A stretch of 64,000 nucleotides of DNA from Nitrospirales bacterium (GTDB lineage Bacteria; Nitrospirota; Nitrospiria; Nitrospirales; UBA8639). Position numbers and translations under genes: made by a program. This document shows, piece by piece, positions 49,814 through 59,193 of the stretch (position 1 is the stretch's first letter; every line of letters starts with the position of its first letter). The stretch spans positions 310,001 through 374,000 of the forward strand of contig JAJDBM010000024.1 in the NCBI GenBank assembly GCA_029261355.1. Direction: 5' to 3'. The notes beneath the pieces are model-generated. The model saw nothing but the letters and a program-made list of their open reading frames with translations, was not told the DNA's origin and did not search any database.

Positions 49814-50198
49814 TACGGCAACTTCCGCTTAATTCTACGTCCCCCTCGAATCCCCCTCCTGTATGTTTAACTCGCTGATATCCAGTCTCGCCCTACTCTC
49901 AGTCTGACCTGATACGTTTTCACTCACTTACTCTTCGCTTGGACCTTATCGCAATCCTTTTTCATTTCTCATATCGCCCCCCAAAACTTCTCACATCCTC
50001 CGTGACAAGGGTCAAACTAAATAGCTTTATCTTCGCTGCAATGAAGTAGGAAGTCTTTTCCCAACATCCTGACAATGTGCCAAGAAATAGGCAAATGCGG
50101 GCGTAGGCCTACAGGCCTCCTCCTGTGAGCACTCTTATCAATATTTTAAAACACAAAGTAATACAAAGACTTATGCAGTATTGATCAAATAAGAAAAG

Positions 50199-50216
50199 TT
50201 GGCATCTGGGTTGCTA
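50199..50216 (+). promoter_or_regulatory. Sigma-54-type promoter (-24/-12)
   Basis: TTGGCATCTGGGTTGCTA has GG and GC ten bases apart, matching TGGCAC-N5-TTGC with one mismatch. It lies 43 bases before the start of the AAA+ gene and points towards it. A perfect palindrome, GTAGGCCTAC (50103-50112), lies about 90 bases further upstream and could be an enhancer site. Confidence 0.7.
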
Positions 50217-50259
50217 ATTCATTCCGTAGTGCCTACTCAAAACAAAAGGAAACATTGCG

Positions 50260-51096
50260 ATGCATACTGACACCACCGTCAAGTCCCTTCAAGGTCCACA
50301 CCCCTTGAATACAATTGAAATGTTAATTGGGCAAGGAACGGTGTTTCAAAACCTTCTGGAGCAAGTCCGCCTTGTTGCCGTAGCAGATTGCCGAGTGCTT
50401 CTTGTCGGAGAAGAAGGGAGTGGAAAAGAAACCTTAGCACGCGCAATCCATAGCTGTAGCGATCGGTACCGACTTCCATTCCACAAAATCAACTGCAAAG
50501 ACTTCCACCCTAATATCTCACAACACCCGTTACAGATGCTGAGCGGTGTGGGAGGAGAAAGCAGCCCCTATACATCAGACCAACAAAACGAGACGATCGG
50601 TCTGACACACGGAGGAACCCTGTATCTCCATGAAGTTGAGGCACTCAGCCCTGAGGCCCAAACCTGGCTGCTACGCTGCCTCCTTACGATAGAAATGGAG
50701 TCGTTGAACAACAGGGGTTATGGTAGAGAAGACGAAATTCGGATTATTGCGGGTACCACTCGAAACCTACAAGACGATGTCGCGGCCCTTCGGTTTCGGG
50801 CTGAATTGTTTTATCGACTCAATGTCGTTCCGTTACAACTTCTCCCTCTTCGACAAAGACTTGAGGATATTGAGGCCCTAACCCACCACTTCGTAAGAAT
50901 GTATGCGGGGAAATACGGAAAAACAATTGATGAAATAAGCGAAAAAACTTTTCAGGTTTTTCGAACTTACCATTGGCCAAGAAACATCGAAGAACTGGAA
51001 GGGCTGGTGGAACGGTCAGTCATTCTTTCAAACGGACCAACACTTCACCTTGAACATATCGTGCGAGGCCCTTCAAACGTCCCCCAACATTCCTAA
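50260..51096 (+). CDS. NtrC-family AAA+ protein lacking GAFTGA loop and DNA-binding domain
   Basis: A 278-residue protein matching the central domain of sigma-54 activators. Walker A is GEEGSGKE (50-57). The Walker B region reads GGTLYLHEVEAL, with His124 where the family has Asp. The GAFTGA loop that touches sigma-54 is replaced by an unrelated stretch (GVGGESSPYTSDQQ). RAELFYRLNVVPLQLLPLRQR and YHWPRNIEELEGLVER are intact. There is no receiver and no Fis-type HTH. It cannot be a standard activator and may be a modulator or inhibitor. Confidence 0.88.
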   Translation: MHTDTTVKSLQGPHPLNTIEMLIGQGTVFQNLLEQVRLVAVADCRVLLVGEEGSGKETLARAIHSCSDRYRLPFHKINCKDFHPNISQHPLQMLSGVGGESSPYTSDQQNETIGLTHGGTLYLHEVEALSPEAQTWLLRCLLTIEMESLNNRGYGREDEIRIIAGTTRNLQDDVAALRFRAELFYRLNVVPLQLLPLRQRLEDIEALTHHFVRMYAGKYGKTIDEISEKTFQVFRTYHWPRNIEELEGLVERSVILSNGPTLHLEHIVRGPSNVPQHS

Positions 51097-51246
51097 CTCT
51101 CCTAGCTTGTATGTCACAGTACTGCTTCTTCGCATACCGTATGACAAGGGCTATATAGGAACATCTAAACCAAGAAAACTCCTCTATCCCTTATCTTGGG
51201 CCAGGGATTACAACTAGCGCAGGCTAAGCCCGCTAACCTCTGAGGT

Positions 51247-51879
51247 TTATGAGGAGGAAGCTTGGAAGGAAAATTGACAGCTTGTGCCCCCCCTCACCAT
51301 ACAGTCTGTTTGCGAGGCAGTGTGACCTTCAAGAAGTGATTCCATGAGGCCAAGATCAAACTGACACACTTCTGGATGCCTAGCCGCCAATTTATGATAG
51401 ACACAGTTCCGCGCTGAGATCATTGGCAATTCTCGTGGCCCTGACGGCATCACGTTGGAGTCATACCCCAACTCACTCAGAATGAGCTGTATTTCTTTGA
51501 CTTTTTGATCGTGTGATTTCCCCAAAACCCTCGGCCTCAACTGTTGTCCAACCTCTGCCGCTATTTCTCGCAAAAAAGTCGTGAGCCCATCAGAACCTAG
51601 CTTGGTCTTTAGGGCATCAAGCATGAGCTCGGAAAACCATGAGTACTGCTTTGGTAATTGCTCAATACCTTTTTCAGAGATCAAATAGACATAGCCAGGA
51701 CGCCCTCCAGTTTTCTCAACACTTCCTCTCTCTACTAGCCCGTCACGTTCCATATTTGTCAGATGCTGATTCACCGCGGTTCGGCTAATTCCTAAATTCA
51801 TCTCAAGCTTCGGAATTGAAAGACCCGCGTGATGGTCTCTTAATAAGTTGAGAATTTCTTGTTGTCTAATGGACATCAT
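51247..51879 (-). CDS. SufR-like HTH regulator with C-terminal Cys cluster
   Basis: A 210-residue transcription factor. The N-terminal winged HTH (residues 1-70) has LSIPKLEMNLGISRTAVNQH and a wing at KTGGRPGYVYLIS. The C-terminal domain carries RNCVYHKLAARHPEVCQFD and TDCMVRGGTSCQFSF. The Cys spacing matches the iron-sulfur-binding region of SufR-type repressors, so an [Fe-S] or redox cue is likely. It is divergent from a di-heme cytochrome gene, the probable target. No suf genes are here. Confidence 0.85.
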   Translation of the reverse strand: MMSIRQQEILNLLRDHHAGLSIPKLEMNLGISRTAVNQHLTNMERDGLVERGSVEKTGGRPGYVYLISEKGIEQLPKQYSWFSELMLDALKTKLGSDGLTTFLREIAAEVGQQLRPRVLGKSHDQKVKEIQLILSELGYDSNVMPSGPRELPMISARNCVYHKLAARHPEVCQFDLGLMESLLEGHTASQTDCMVRGGTSCQFSFQASSS

Positions 51880-52127
51880 TCAAATTATCAGTTACCGATG
51901 ATTTTATTATCTGAGTATATCACCTTAACGCGCATAACATACCGTAATACATACCTTTTCATAAATTGATAGCCTCATCAGACATATCAATAATTGACAC
52001 TTTACTCATATTTATATTACATAAATTACGTTATATGGCATATATGGCTTATAAAAACCCTACCGTAAATAACTAATTTCCAGCAAGTTGCATAAGAAAT
52101 ACTTCAAGAAAACTAAGGAGAACACAG
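51880..52127. promoter_or_regulatory. Divergent promoter region, regulator and di-heme cytochrome
   Basis: 248 AT-rich bases. TTGACA at 51994-51999 with a loose -10 (ATTACA or TTACAT, 52016-52022) points to the cytochrome gene. CATATATG within GGCATATATGG near 52040 and other small dyads are possible operator sites. The SufR-type dyad CAAC-N6-GTTG was not found. Confidence 0.45.
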
Positions 52128-53468
52128 ATGCATGCATCACATTGGACTTCAATTCGGAAACAATTCCTCCTAGGTGGAATTCTCTCTGCCATGCTTGTCA
52201 CCTTAGCTGGCGTTTCCTACGCAGAGAGTCTGTGGTCTCAAAAAAAACTAGAAAAATTCCCTCAGAACTCAAGAGTACTGTCAGATGCCCGCCAGATGAT
52301 TCTTGAAGGGCAACACACATTTCGCTTTGATACGTTCGGCGATGAAGTATTTTGGGGGGATACACTTCAGCTCCATCAAGTCATCGCTGGAGAAAAAAAT
52401 GGAGGCATTGGATCTGGTGTAAGTCCTCGTATGGCATTGGCCGTAGGATTAAAAATTGATAGACATGCACTCCCAAGGTCTCTGAAAAAAAAGCTCAAAA
52501 GGGGAAGAGTCAATCTTGATGACCCAGCAACCACTCTGACTTTGCTCAAGCTCAATGCTGTTATAGGGGTAACTGGGTTTTTCGATGATTATGGAACCAT
52601 TCAATCCATTGGGATTCAATGCGCGCTCTGTCATTCGAGAGTCAATGATTCATTCGCACCTGGAATTGGCAAACGACTGGATGGGTGGGCCAATCAGGAC
52701 CTCAATGTCGGTGCGATTATTGCTCTCGCCCCAGATTTAAGCTTTTATGCAAACCTTCTAAACCTTCCACAAGAAACCATACGATCTGTCCTGAATTCTT
52801 GGGGACCTGGAAAATTTGATGCTCAATTATTACTAGACGGAAAAAACGAACCGACGCTCATTCCTCCGGCATTTGGTTTGGCAGGAGTCAATCTCCACAC
52901 ATGGACTGGTTGGGGTTCGGTGACACATTGGAATGCGTTTGTCGCCGTTCTTGAAATGGGTGGACAGGGGACCTTCTACGACCCTCGACTCAATGACGAA
53001 GATAAATTCCCCATCGCGGCTCAAAATGGATTTGGCAACATTCGGCGAACACCGGATCGGGTGACAGCAAAACTCCCGGCCCTACAATTTTATCAATTGG
53101 CACTACAGGCTCCCCCCGCTCCACGCAAAAGTTTTAATAAGATTGCAGCAAAAAAGGGGAAGCGTCTCTTCAACAAAAAAGCTCAATGCTCAACATGTCA
53201 CGTCCCTCCAATTTTCACGGAACCTGGGTGGAACTTGCACCCTGGAAAAGAAATAGGCATAGAGAATTCACAGGCAGAACGTGGCCCAGAACAGGGCTAT
53301 CGAACGACTCCACTGAAGGGTCTTTGGACTCACATGAAGCGTGGATTCTTTCATGATGGACGATTTCAAACGTTACAAGACGTCGTGAATCACTATGATC
53401 GCGCCTTGACACTTGAATTGTCCCCTGACGAGAAACAGTCTCTTGTTGAATATTTAAAATCACTATGA
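52128..53468 (+). CDS. Secreted di-heme cytochrome c (MauG/CcpA-like)
   Basis: A 446-residue periplasmic protein with a signal peptide (residues 1-31, ending SYAE). It has two heme c motifs, CALCH (165-169) and CSTCH (354-358). The second half, with KGKRLFNKKAQCSTCH, TTPLKGLWTHMKRGFFHDGRF and VVNHYDRA, resembles the C-terminal heme domain of bacterial di-heme peroxidases (CcpA/MauG). The first half is less typical. Peroxidase activity is likely but unproven. AAGGAG precedes ATG 52128. Confidence 0.86.
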   Translation: MHASHWTSIRKQFLLGGILSAMLVTLAGVSYAESLWSQKKLEKFPQNSRVLSDARQMILEGQHTFRFDTFGDEVFWGDTLQLHQVIAGEKNGGIGSGVSPRMALAVGLKIDRHALPRSLKKKLKRGRVNLDDPATTLTLLKLNAVIGVTGFFDDYGTIQSIGIQCALCHSRVNDSFAPGIGKRLDGWANQDLNVGAIIALAPDLSFYANLLNLPQETIRSVLNSWGPGKFDAQLLLDGKNEPTLIPPAFGLAGVNLHTWTGWGSVTHWNAFVAVLEMGGQGTFYDPRLNDEDKFPIAAQNGFGNIRRTPDRVTAKLPALQFYQLALQAPPAPRKSFNKIAAKKGKRLFNKKAQCSTCHVPPIFTEPGWNLHPGKEIGIENSQAERGPEQGYRTTPLKGLWTHMKRGFFHDGRFQTLQDVVNHYDRALTLELSPDEKQSLVEYLKSL

Positions 53469-53558
53469 TCCCCATGAAAGGGACTTCAAGAAAAGGAAAA
53501 ACTTCGCTAGCCTTCACGTCCTAACACCGCTCCATCCTCCAGATGCTTTCTCTGTAAT

Positions 53559-53600
53559 GAACCCAAAGGACCCCTCTCTACGGAGGGATACCTTGGGTTC
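53559..53600 (+). terminator. Hairpin after the di-heme cytochrome gene
   Basis: GAACCCAAAGGACCCCTC and GAGGGATACCTTGGGTTC form a long imperfect stem about 90 bases after the cytochrome stop codon. There is no clean T run, so termination is likely but not certain. Confidence 0.5.
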
Positions 53601-53918
53601 CTACAGGGCAATCTGCTCTACGATGATTTGAGGACTACGCCCATATTAGACTATCCTCCCACTGATTCACGTCACAGACTTCAAATGAACCCCAGATCGT
53701 TTAACCCAGATTTCTTACATGATCGTTGAGTCCGGCTTGCATTCCGATATTACGTCGTGCTTTAAAAATCTTCACTATTGTATTCACGTCCTTTCTCTCT
53801 ACGCGATGAAAACATTTGCCATTCTTGCAAAACCTAAACTCTTAACTACCTCCACCTCACCCTCAAAAGACTCGCATGTTTCTTGATAATGAAACGTTAG
53901 GAATAACAGCGTGATAGA
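53601..53918. other. Intergenic region upstream of the DUF481 gene
   Basis: About 320 bases without a supported gene or clear promoter. Confidence 0.3.
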
Positions 53919-55172
53919 ATGAAAAGACTGAATCTACACAAATATTCACTCGATTCCTCACCGCCTCAATCATCACATAGCTCAGAGCAAAATCTTTCGG
54001 GATCACCGATGCCCTCACTGATTGACAACACCGTGAATCAAATAAAAAATCATCAGAAACCTTCAGTGAGATCATTGAATTTTCCACACAACCATTTATC
54101 AGCTACATCAATAATACCACCCTTATCACATTCAATATGCTTGCTCTTTGCTCTGATGTCTTTAGCACTTGGGAATGTCCCTGTCGTGTGGGGAGACGAA
54201 GTGCAGCTTGTGAACGGAGATCGCATTACCGGCACAATAATGAGGATGGAAGATGAGTCTCTCGTCCTCACAACCACGTATGGCGGAGAGATTCGACTTG
54301 ACTGGAATGTTATTGAGAGTTTGTCATCAGCAAGCCCATTAACCATAGAATTATATGATGGCTCGCAATTACGGGGTAGTGTTGTCTCATCAGATCCCGA
54401 AGAGGTTATCATGGTAGACCCCACCGAAATTATCATCCCCGAAGAAAATAAAAACCTCCTTCGGAAGATCCCTTTATCATCGATTTCTTCGATTAATCCC
54501 CTTCCAGCGTTTCGATATAATGGAAATACATCATTAGGCGGTAATCGAACGGCTGGTAATTCTTCCACACAGGCAGTCAATGCCTCTGTTGATTGGACGT
54601 TTCGCTTCCTCAAGTCTCATCGCGCAGGTATTGGAGGAAGGTATAATTACGGCGAATCTCAAGCCATTGTGACAGCAAGAAACTCTAGAGGGACCCTCAA
54701 TTATGATTACTTTACCTCAGAGCATATATTCCTCAATTTTGACGAGCTCTTCGAGCAAGACTCCTTTCAAGACTTAACCCTCAGAAGTTCCACGACTGTC
54801 GGCCTAGGCTATCAATTTTTTGACTCCGAAGAACATACCTTAGCTCTAATTGGAGGAACAGGGTTTGTGCATCAAGACTTTAAGTCCCGCCCAACGATAC
54901 GCAATCCGACCGGCCTCTGGTCCATTAAATGGCAATATTGGCTCATCACTGACGGGGTTGAAGTCTTTCTTGATCATCAAGGTTTTCGAGATTTTGGAAA
55001 TGAAAGTACTGGTCTTCGTATGAACTCGAGCCAAGGATTACGGATTAAACTAAACAAATATATGTTTATCACATTTAACTATGATATTCGCTTTAACAGC
55101 CAACCCCTGTTTAATAATAAAAAACTTGATGAGGCCTTAATCTTTGGGATTGGATTGGACATTGCCAATTAA
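53919..55172 (+). CDS. DUF481-family outer-membrane beta-barrel protein
   Basis: A 417-residue protein. The periplasmic part has VQLVNGDRITGTIMRMEDES and IELYDGSQLRGSVVSSD, two small beta modules. The C-terminal DUF481 barrel starts at AFRYNGNTSLGGNRTAGNSS and ends LIFGIGLDIAN, a normal outer-membrane C-terminus. A hydrophobic signal (ICLLFALMSLALGNVPVVWG) begins only at residue 73, so the true start may be later, for example ATG 54009 or beyond. Function unknown; related proteins sit in Gram-negative outer membranes. Confidence 0.82.
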   Translation: MKRLNLHKYSLDSSPPQSSHSSEQNLSGSPMPSLIDNTVNQIKNHQKPSVRSLNFPHNHLSATSIIPPLSHSICLLFALMSLALGNVPVVWGDEVQLVNGDRITGTIMRMEDESLVLTTTYGGEIRLDWNVIESLSSASPLTIELYDGSQLRGSVVSSDPEEVIMVDPTEIIIPEENKNLLRKIPLSSISSINPLPAFRYNGNTSLGGNRTAGNSSTQAVNASVDWTFRFLKSHRAGIGGRYNYGESQAIVTARNSRGTLNYDYFTSEHIFLNFDELFEQDSFQDLTLRSSTTVGLGYQFFDSEEHTLALIGGTGFVHQDFKSRPTIRNPTGLWSIKWQYWLITDGVEVFLDHQGFRDFGNESTGLRMNSSQGLRIKLNKYMFITFNYDIRFNSQPLFNNKKLDEALIFGIGLDIAN

Positions 55173-55550
55173 CAAAGCGGACTACGGTCAACGCATCAGT
55201 TGAAACATGAGCTGGTTCGGAAAAAATATGTCCAAGCAATTGGACAGGAACAGAGAAAGAAACGTCACCTATCTTCGTGGCACTTTGATCTCACTGTCTC
55301 CAATAAAACTGTATCGACAGGCCAATTCAATAACAGAGATAGAAGGGAGTCAAAGAGAAAGTTTTGTCATACGATAATCGCTTACCCAACATCACCTTGC
55401 TTGGTCGGGAATCGTATAGATACTCAGAAAAAAGAAGGCTCCTTCGACTCATCCTTGGCAAGGATCAATCGAGAAGCCTTCGTATACATAATCGACGCTG
55501 TCTTCAAAACAAGCACGAACGGCTCATCACAAGACAGAATATCACGAGCC
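55173..55550. other. Intergenic region, 378 bases
   Basis: A 123-codon frame covers 55200-55571 but has no family features, no ribosome site and runs into the opposite gene; I regard it as chance. Nothing else seen. Confidence 0.4.
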
Positions 55551-55826
55551 CTATTCGGATCCCGCCTTTAGCTCATTGAATTTTCCTTTGACTCTTTCCA
55601 TGGCACCCTCAGTCTTTCCTTTAGCCCGTTCCATGGCGGCTTTCATCTTATTACCTTTGGCCTCTTCAATTTGTGCATTGATTTCCCCTTTCACTTCTGC
55701 CGCTTGTGCCTTCGTTTCACCTTTCATCGGCTCTATTTTGGCTCCCGTCTCTCCAGCATACACAAGGCCAAACATGATTGAGAACGAACACAGCACGATG
55801 GACATTGTGATCACATAATTTTTCAT
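55551..55826 (-). CDS. Small secreted helical protein
   Basis: A 91-residue protein with a signal peptide (MKNYVITMSIVLCSF, cleavage near VYAG). The mature part is a charged amphipathic helix with repeats of Lys-Gly-Glu type (GETKAQAAEVKGEINAQIEE, ERAKGKTEGAMERVKGKF). It resembles stress-type or LEA-like helical proteins. ATG 55826 has AGGAGG upstream; the GTG just before it is less likely. Function unknown. Confidence 0.8.
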   Translation of the reverse strand: MKNYVITMSIVLCSFSIMFGLVYAGETGAKIEPMKGETKAQAAEVKGEINAQIEEAKGNKMKAAMERAKGKTEGAMERVKGKFNELKAGSE

Positions 55827-56188
55827 CACGCCTCCTAATTTCCGAGGGGGTCTGATTGGATAGATAAATTTATTTCAATATGTTACACGCACAATACATC
55901 GGGCAACATATTGAAAACTCTAACTATCCACCTTTATAGAAAGCAAATTGATATGTAATATTTAAGAGTTCACAGCATCTAACCGACAACCACATGAGAA
56001 AGAAATGAATAAAAAACTCACATTGCCCTTAGGTTTCAATGACATGCGAGGTCTACTCACAGGTCAATCACCATCCATGCTCTTCTTTTCAAACGAGGGT
56101 TAGGTTAAGCTCAAGCTGAAAGGGTAGCCAAACAGACCGTGCAATTTCACTACCCTCTATCATTACCTTTTCTCGAGACCTGAAAATC
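55827..56188. other. Intergenic region, 362 bases
   Basis: AT-rich, no supported gene. It separates two divergent genes and should contain both promoters. Confidence 0.3.
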
Positions 56189-57064
56189 ATGACAAACACC
56201 ACACAAATTCATACGCTGATTGAAAAAGAAGGAACCATTGTGTTTCCCGGTGTGTATGATGCGTTAAGTGCCAAGCTCGTCGAGCAAGCTGGGTTACCAT
56301 TGGTATTTTTATCGGGATACAGTGTTGCGGCTGCTCAGCTTGGGTTACCTGACTTTGGCTATCTGACACAAACTGAAATGGTCGCCGTGGCAAGGCGCGT
56401 CTGCGGTTCGGTGAATATCCCAGTAATTATCGATGCAGATACCGGGTATGGAAATGCGCTCAATGTCATCCGAACTGTCAACGAACTGATTGAAGCCGGT
56501 GCTGCTGGCATGATTTTCGAGGATCAATTGTGGCCCAAGCGATGTGGACATATGAAGGGGAAACGAGTGATCCCTATTGACGAACAAGTGCAAAAAGTTC
56601 GAGCGGCCGTTGATGCACGAGGAGCGCGAGATTTCTTTATCATTGCGCGAACTGATGCACGGCAAGTCAATGGTCTTGACGATGCCATTCAACGGTGTCG
56701 ACAATACAAGGAAGCTGGGGCTGATGCATTATTTGTTGAAGCTGCCCAAAATAAGGAAGAGCTCATCACGATTGCCAAAGAGCTTCCCCCACCGCTCATC
56801 ACCAATATGATTGAAGGGGGAACGACGCCATTGCTTTCCAGATCAGAGTTAGCAACAATTGGATTTCAACTTGTCGTTTGCCCTCTCACGGCACTATATA
56901 CCTCGACAAAAGCGTTGCTCGATATGTTTGAAGTCCTGAAAAACGAGGGGACAACAAAATCTGCACTTGATCGACTCATGACCTTTGACCAATTCAATAA
57001 AGTCATTGACCTTGAAAAGCATTACGGCCTCGAAAGCCAGTACCGTTCACCAAGCGAAGACTAA
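56189..57064 (+). CDS. Isocitrate lyase / PEP mutase family enzyme
   Basis: A 291-residue TIM-barrel enzyme acting on C-C or C-P bonds next to a carboxylate. It shows FPGVYDALSAKLVEQAG, FLSGYSVAAAQLGLPD, the metal-binding DADTGYGN (83-90) and KRCGH (117-121), whose Cys is the lyase-type catalytic acid. PEP mutases proper lack that Cys pattern, so methylisocitrate-lyase or oxaloacetate-decarboxylase activity is more likely than phosphonate synthesis. It is 162 bases upstream of the acyl-ligase gene and may supply its substrate; this is inference. Confidence 0.87.
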   Translation: MTNTTQIHTLIEKEGTIVFPGVYDALSAKLVEQAGLPLVFLSGYSVAAAQLGLPDFGYLTQTEMVAVARRVCGSVNIPVIIDADTGYGNALNVIRTVNELIEAGAAGMIFEDQLWPKRCGHMKGKRVIPIDEQVQKVRAAVDARGARDFFIIARTDARQVNGLDDAIQRCRQYKEAGADALFVEAAQNKEELITIAKELPPPLITNMIEGGTTPLLSRSELATIGFQLVVCPLTALYTSTKALLDMFEVLKNEGTTKSALDRLMTFDQFNKVIDLEKHYGLESQYRSPSED

Positions 57065-57226
57065 ATATTGTGAAATACCTCGACCCTGTGTCGTGGCTCA
57101 TTTGACAGATCTCATGGCCATACCCCTGGGGTCACCGATGAAAGACATACATACGAATCATTACGTGTTATAAACATATCTCGCCAGAAACCTAGCCTTC
57201 ACCCACAGAACACGAGAACCCCAAAC

Positions 57227-58774
57227 ATGCATTTCAACCTCACAGTTGGAAATCTCATAGAACCCACAAGTGGCCGACATTGGGATCCCCCTGAAATTTC
57301 ACGACAAATTGATGCACGAATTCAGCATTACCAGAAACTTGGATTTTCAGCAGGAGATCGAGCGTTCCTTCACCTGGGAAATTGCCTAGAGTTCTTTGCA
57401 GATTTGCTCGCGATCTGGCGTCTTGGTGGATGTGTTATTCCCATCGATAATCGACTCACCTTATTTGAAGTTAAAAACCTTGCTCAAGCAGCAACACCTC
57501 GACTGTCAATCATTGATGACCACACCAATTCCTCGATCACTGATTACATGTCCACCTCAGGGGTGATCATTCGCCATACTCTCGATTGCCACACAGCCCT
57601 GAACAAATCTCGTAATCATCTCAGTACCTTGAACGCCATTCGACTGGATGATGAGGCGTTCATTCTCTTTACCTCTGGATCTACGGGTGATCCGAAGGGA
57701 GTCGTTCATACCCATCGGTCTCTTCGCGCGCGATGGATGTCCCTCCACCAATCGTTAGGAACCTTAGATTTTCAACGATCGCTGTGCATGCTACCAACTC
57801 ATTTTGGTCATGGTTTAATTTGTAATTGTTTATTCCCGTGGTTATCAGGAAACGATCTCTATATCCTTCCCCCATTTCGGCCCGATCTCATTATGAATAT
57901 AGGATCGATTCTTGATGAGCATCAGATCACATTCATGTCCTCGGTTCCATCCATGTGGCGCGTGGCACTCAAAGTCGCCAAACCGCCAAGCCAACGAACA
58001 ATCCAACGCATTCATTGTGGTTCGGCCCCACTCTCCGGTTATCTTTGGGAAGAAATTCAAGCATGGTCGGGAACAACAGCCGTCTGCAACTCCTATGGCA
58101 TTACGGAAACAGGAAGTTGGGTAGCCGGATTAGCCGAAAAGCACGTGACACCAGAGGATGGCCTAGTCGGCGAAGGCTGGGGGTCAGTCATCAAAGTTCT
58201 CAAAACAAATGATACACGCGCACTAGAAGAAAAAGATCTCATCTGTCAGCCAGGCGAAACCGGATATGTCTGGCTCAATACCCCCGCACTCATGAAAACC
58301 TACTTTCAACGGGACGATCTTACCAATCAAGTCGTTCATAATGGTTGGTTCATGACCGGTGACATCGGATTATTAGACGATCGTCACCGTCTCTATCTCA
58401 AAGGTCGAGAACGAGATGAAATCAACAAAGGCGGTATCAAAATTTACCCGGCGGATATTGATATCGTCATTGAACAATTTACACAAACGGTCGATGTGGC
58501 ATCATTCGCTTATGAAGAGGCCTTGTATGGGCAGGATGTGGGTGTCGGTGTAGTGCTCAAAGACCAAAATCAATCCACGATCCGCGATTTGTATGGATGG
58601 GTCAAATCACGTCTCGCTGAACATAAAATTCCAACACGGTGGTATCTGATGGAGTCAATTCCACGAACATCACGCGGCAAAATTAATCGAGCGGCGGTGA
58701 TGGAATACTGCTCACAACATACCCCCCTCAACTTACGTGAAATCCTTCATGATTCCACGCAAGAGTCAAAATAA
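57227..58774 (+). CDS. Adenylate-forming (AMP-dependent) acyl ligase, DltA-like position
   Basis: A 515-residue cytoplasmic ANL-superfamily enzyme that makes an acyl-adenylate and passes the acyl group to a thiol. The P-loop LFTSGSTGDPKGVVHTH (147-163), YGITETGSWVAGL, the hinge LKGRERDEINKGGIKIYPAD and the C-terminal Lys in PRTSRGKINR are all present, so it should be active. The carrier-protein gene follows 165 bases later and is the likely acceptor. The substrate cannot be read from sequence. It is close in size to DltA and other stand-alone ligases. Confidence 0.88.
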   Translation: MHFNLTVGNLIEPTSGRHWDPPEISRQIDARIQHYQKLGFSAGDRAFLHLGNCLEFFADLLAIWRLGGCVIPIDNRLTLFEVKNLAQAATPRLSIIDDHTNSSITDYMSTSGVIIRHTLDCHTALNKSRNHLSTLNAIRLDDEAFILFTSGSTGDPKGVVHTHRSLRARWMSLHQSLGTLDFQRSLCMLPTHFGHGLICNCLFPWLSGNDLYILPPFRPDLIMNIGSILDEHQITFMSSVPSMWRVALKVAKPPSQRTIQRIHCGSAPLSGYLWEEIQAWSGTTAVCNSYGITETGSWVAGLAEKHVTPEDGLVGEGWGSVIKVLKTNDTRALEEKDLICQPGETGYVWLNTPALMKTYFQRDDLTNQVVHNGWFMTGDIGLLDDRHRLYLKGRERDEINKGGIKIYPADIDIVIEQFTQTVDVASFAYEEALYGQDVGVGVVLKDQNQSTIRDLYGWVKSRLAEHKIPTRWYLMESIPRTSRGKINRAAVMEYCSQHTPLNLREILHDSTQESK

Positions 58775-58939
58775 ATCACAAGATGGACGTATGTTCTATA
58801 GCCAATTCAATTTACTTCCGTACCTTAAAATGATTGATACCGCGGAGTAGGTCAGCATAGTTCAACTGGAACTTATTTGGATTCGCTATATTTATTCACC
58901 TGTCTTCATCTCTTCCTATTTCCGATATCATACCCACTC

Positions 58940-59191
58940 ATGAACCGAGAGCATCTCAAAACCGATTTAACACAATTCCTGCAAACCATCCAACACCCAG
59001 ACCGGCCAAGCACATCTATTGATGAGGATGATGGTCTCGTAGAATCTGGTTGGGTTGACTCTTTAGCCTTATTGCAGATTATTACGTATCTAGAGGAAAC
59101 ATACCAGATTGATTTCCGAAAGATCGGCTTCGTACCAAGTGAATTGCGTTCCATTGGGACAATTCTAGACCTGATTGAAAGAGAGGCATAG
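58940..59191 (+). CDS. Acyl carrier protein (DltC-like position)
   Basis: An 83-residue carrier protein with a 4'-phosphopantetheine site at Ser41 in GWVDSLALLQ and the usual helix ESGWVDSLALLQIITYLEET. A TTG at 58877 would add a hydrophobic leader; ATG 58940 gives a normal ACP. Its stop overlaps the start of the next gene (TAGTG), so translation is coupled. It would carry the acyl group made by the upstream ligase to the membrane enzyme that follows. Confidence 0.9.
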   Translation: MNREHLKTDLTQFLQTIQHPDRPSTSIDEDDGLVESGWVDSLALLQIITYLEETYQIDFRKIGFVPSELRSIGTILDLIEREA

Positions 59192-59193
59192 TG

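Noticed and set aside
54053-54613. 186-codon open frame opposite the DUF481 gene
   Set aside because: It is antisense to a protein with clear barrel and signal features; the frame has no recognisable motif.
55200-55571. 123-codon open frame on the plus strand
   Set aside because: No ribosome site, no domain-like pattern, and it runs into the opposite gene with a good start and signal peptide.
56189-57064. Phosphonate biosynthesis by PEP mutase
   Set aside because: The KRCGH lyase motif is present and no phosphonopyruvate decarboxylase or other phosphonate genes follow.
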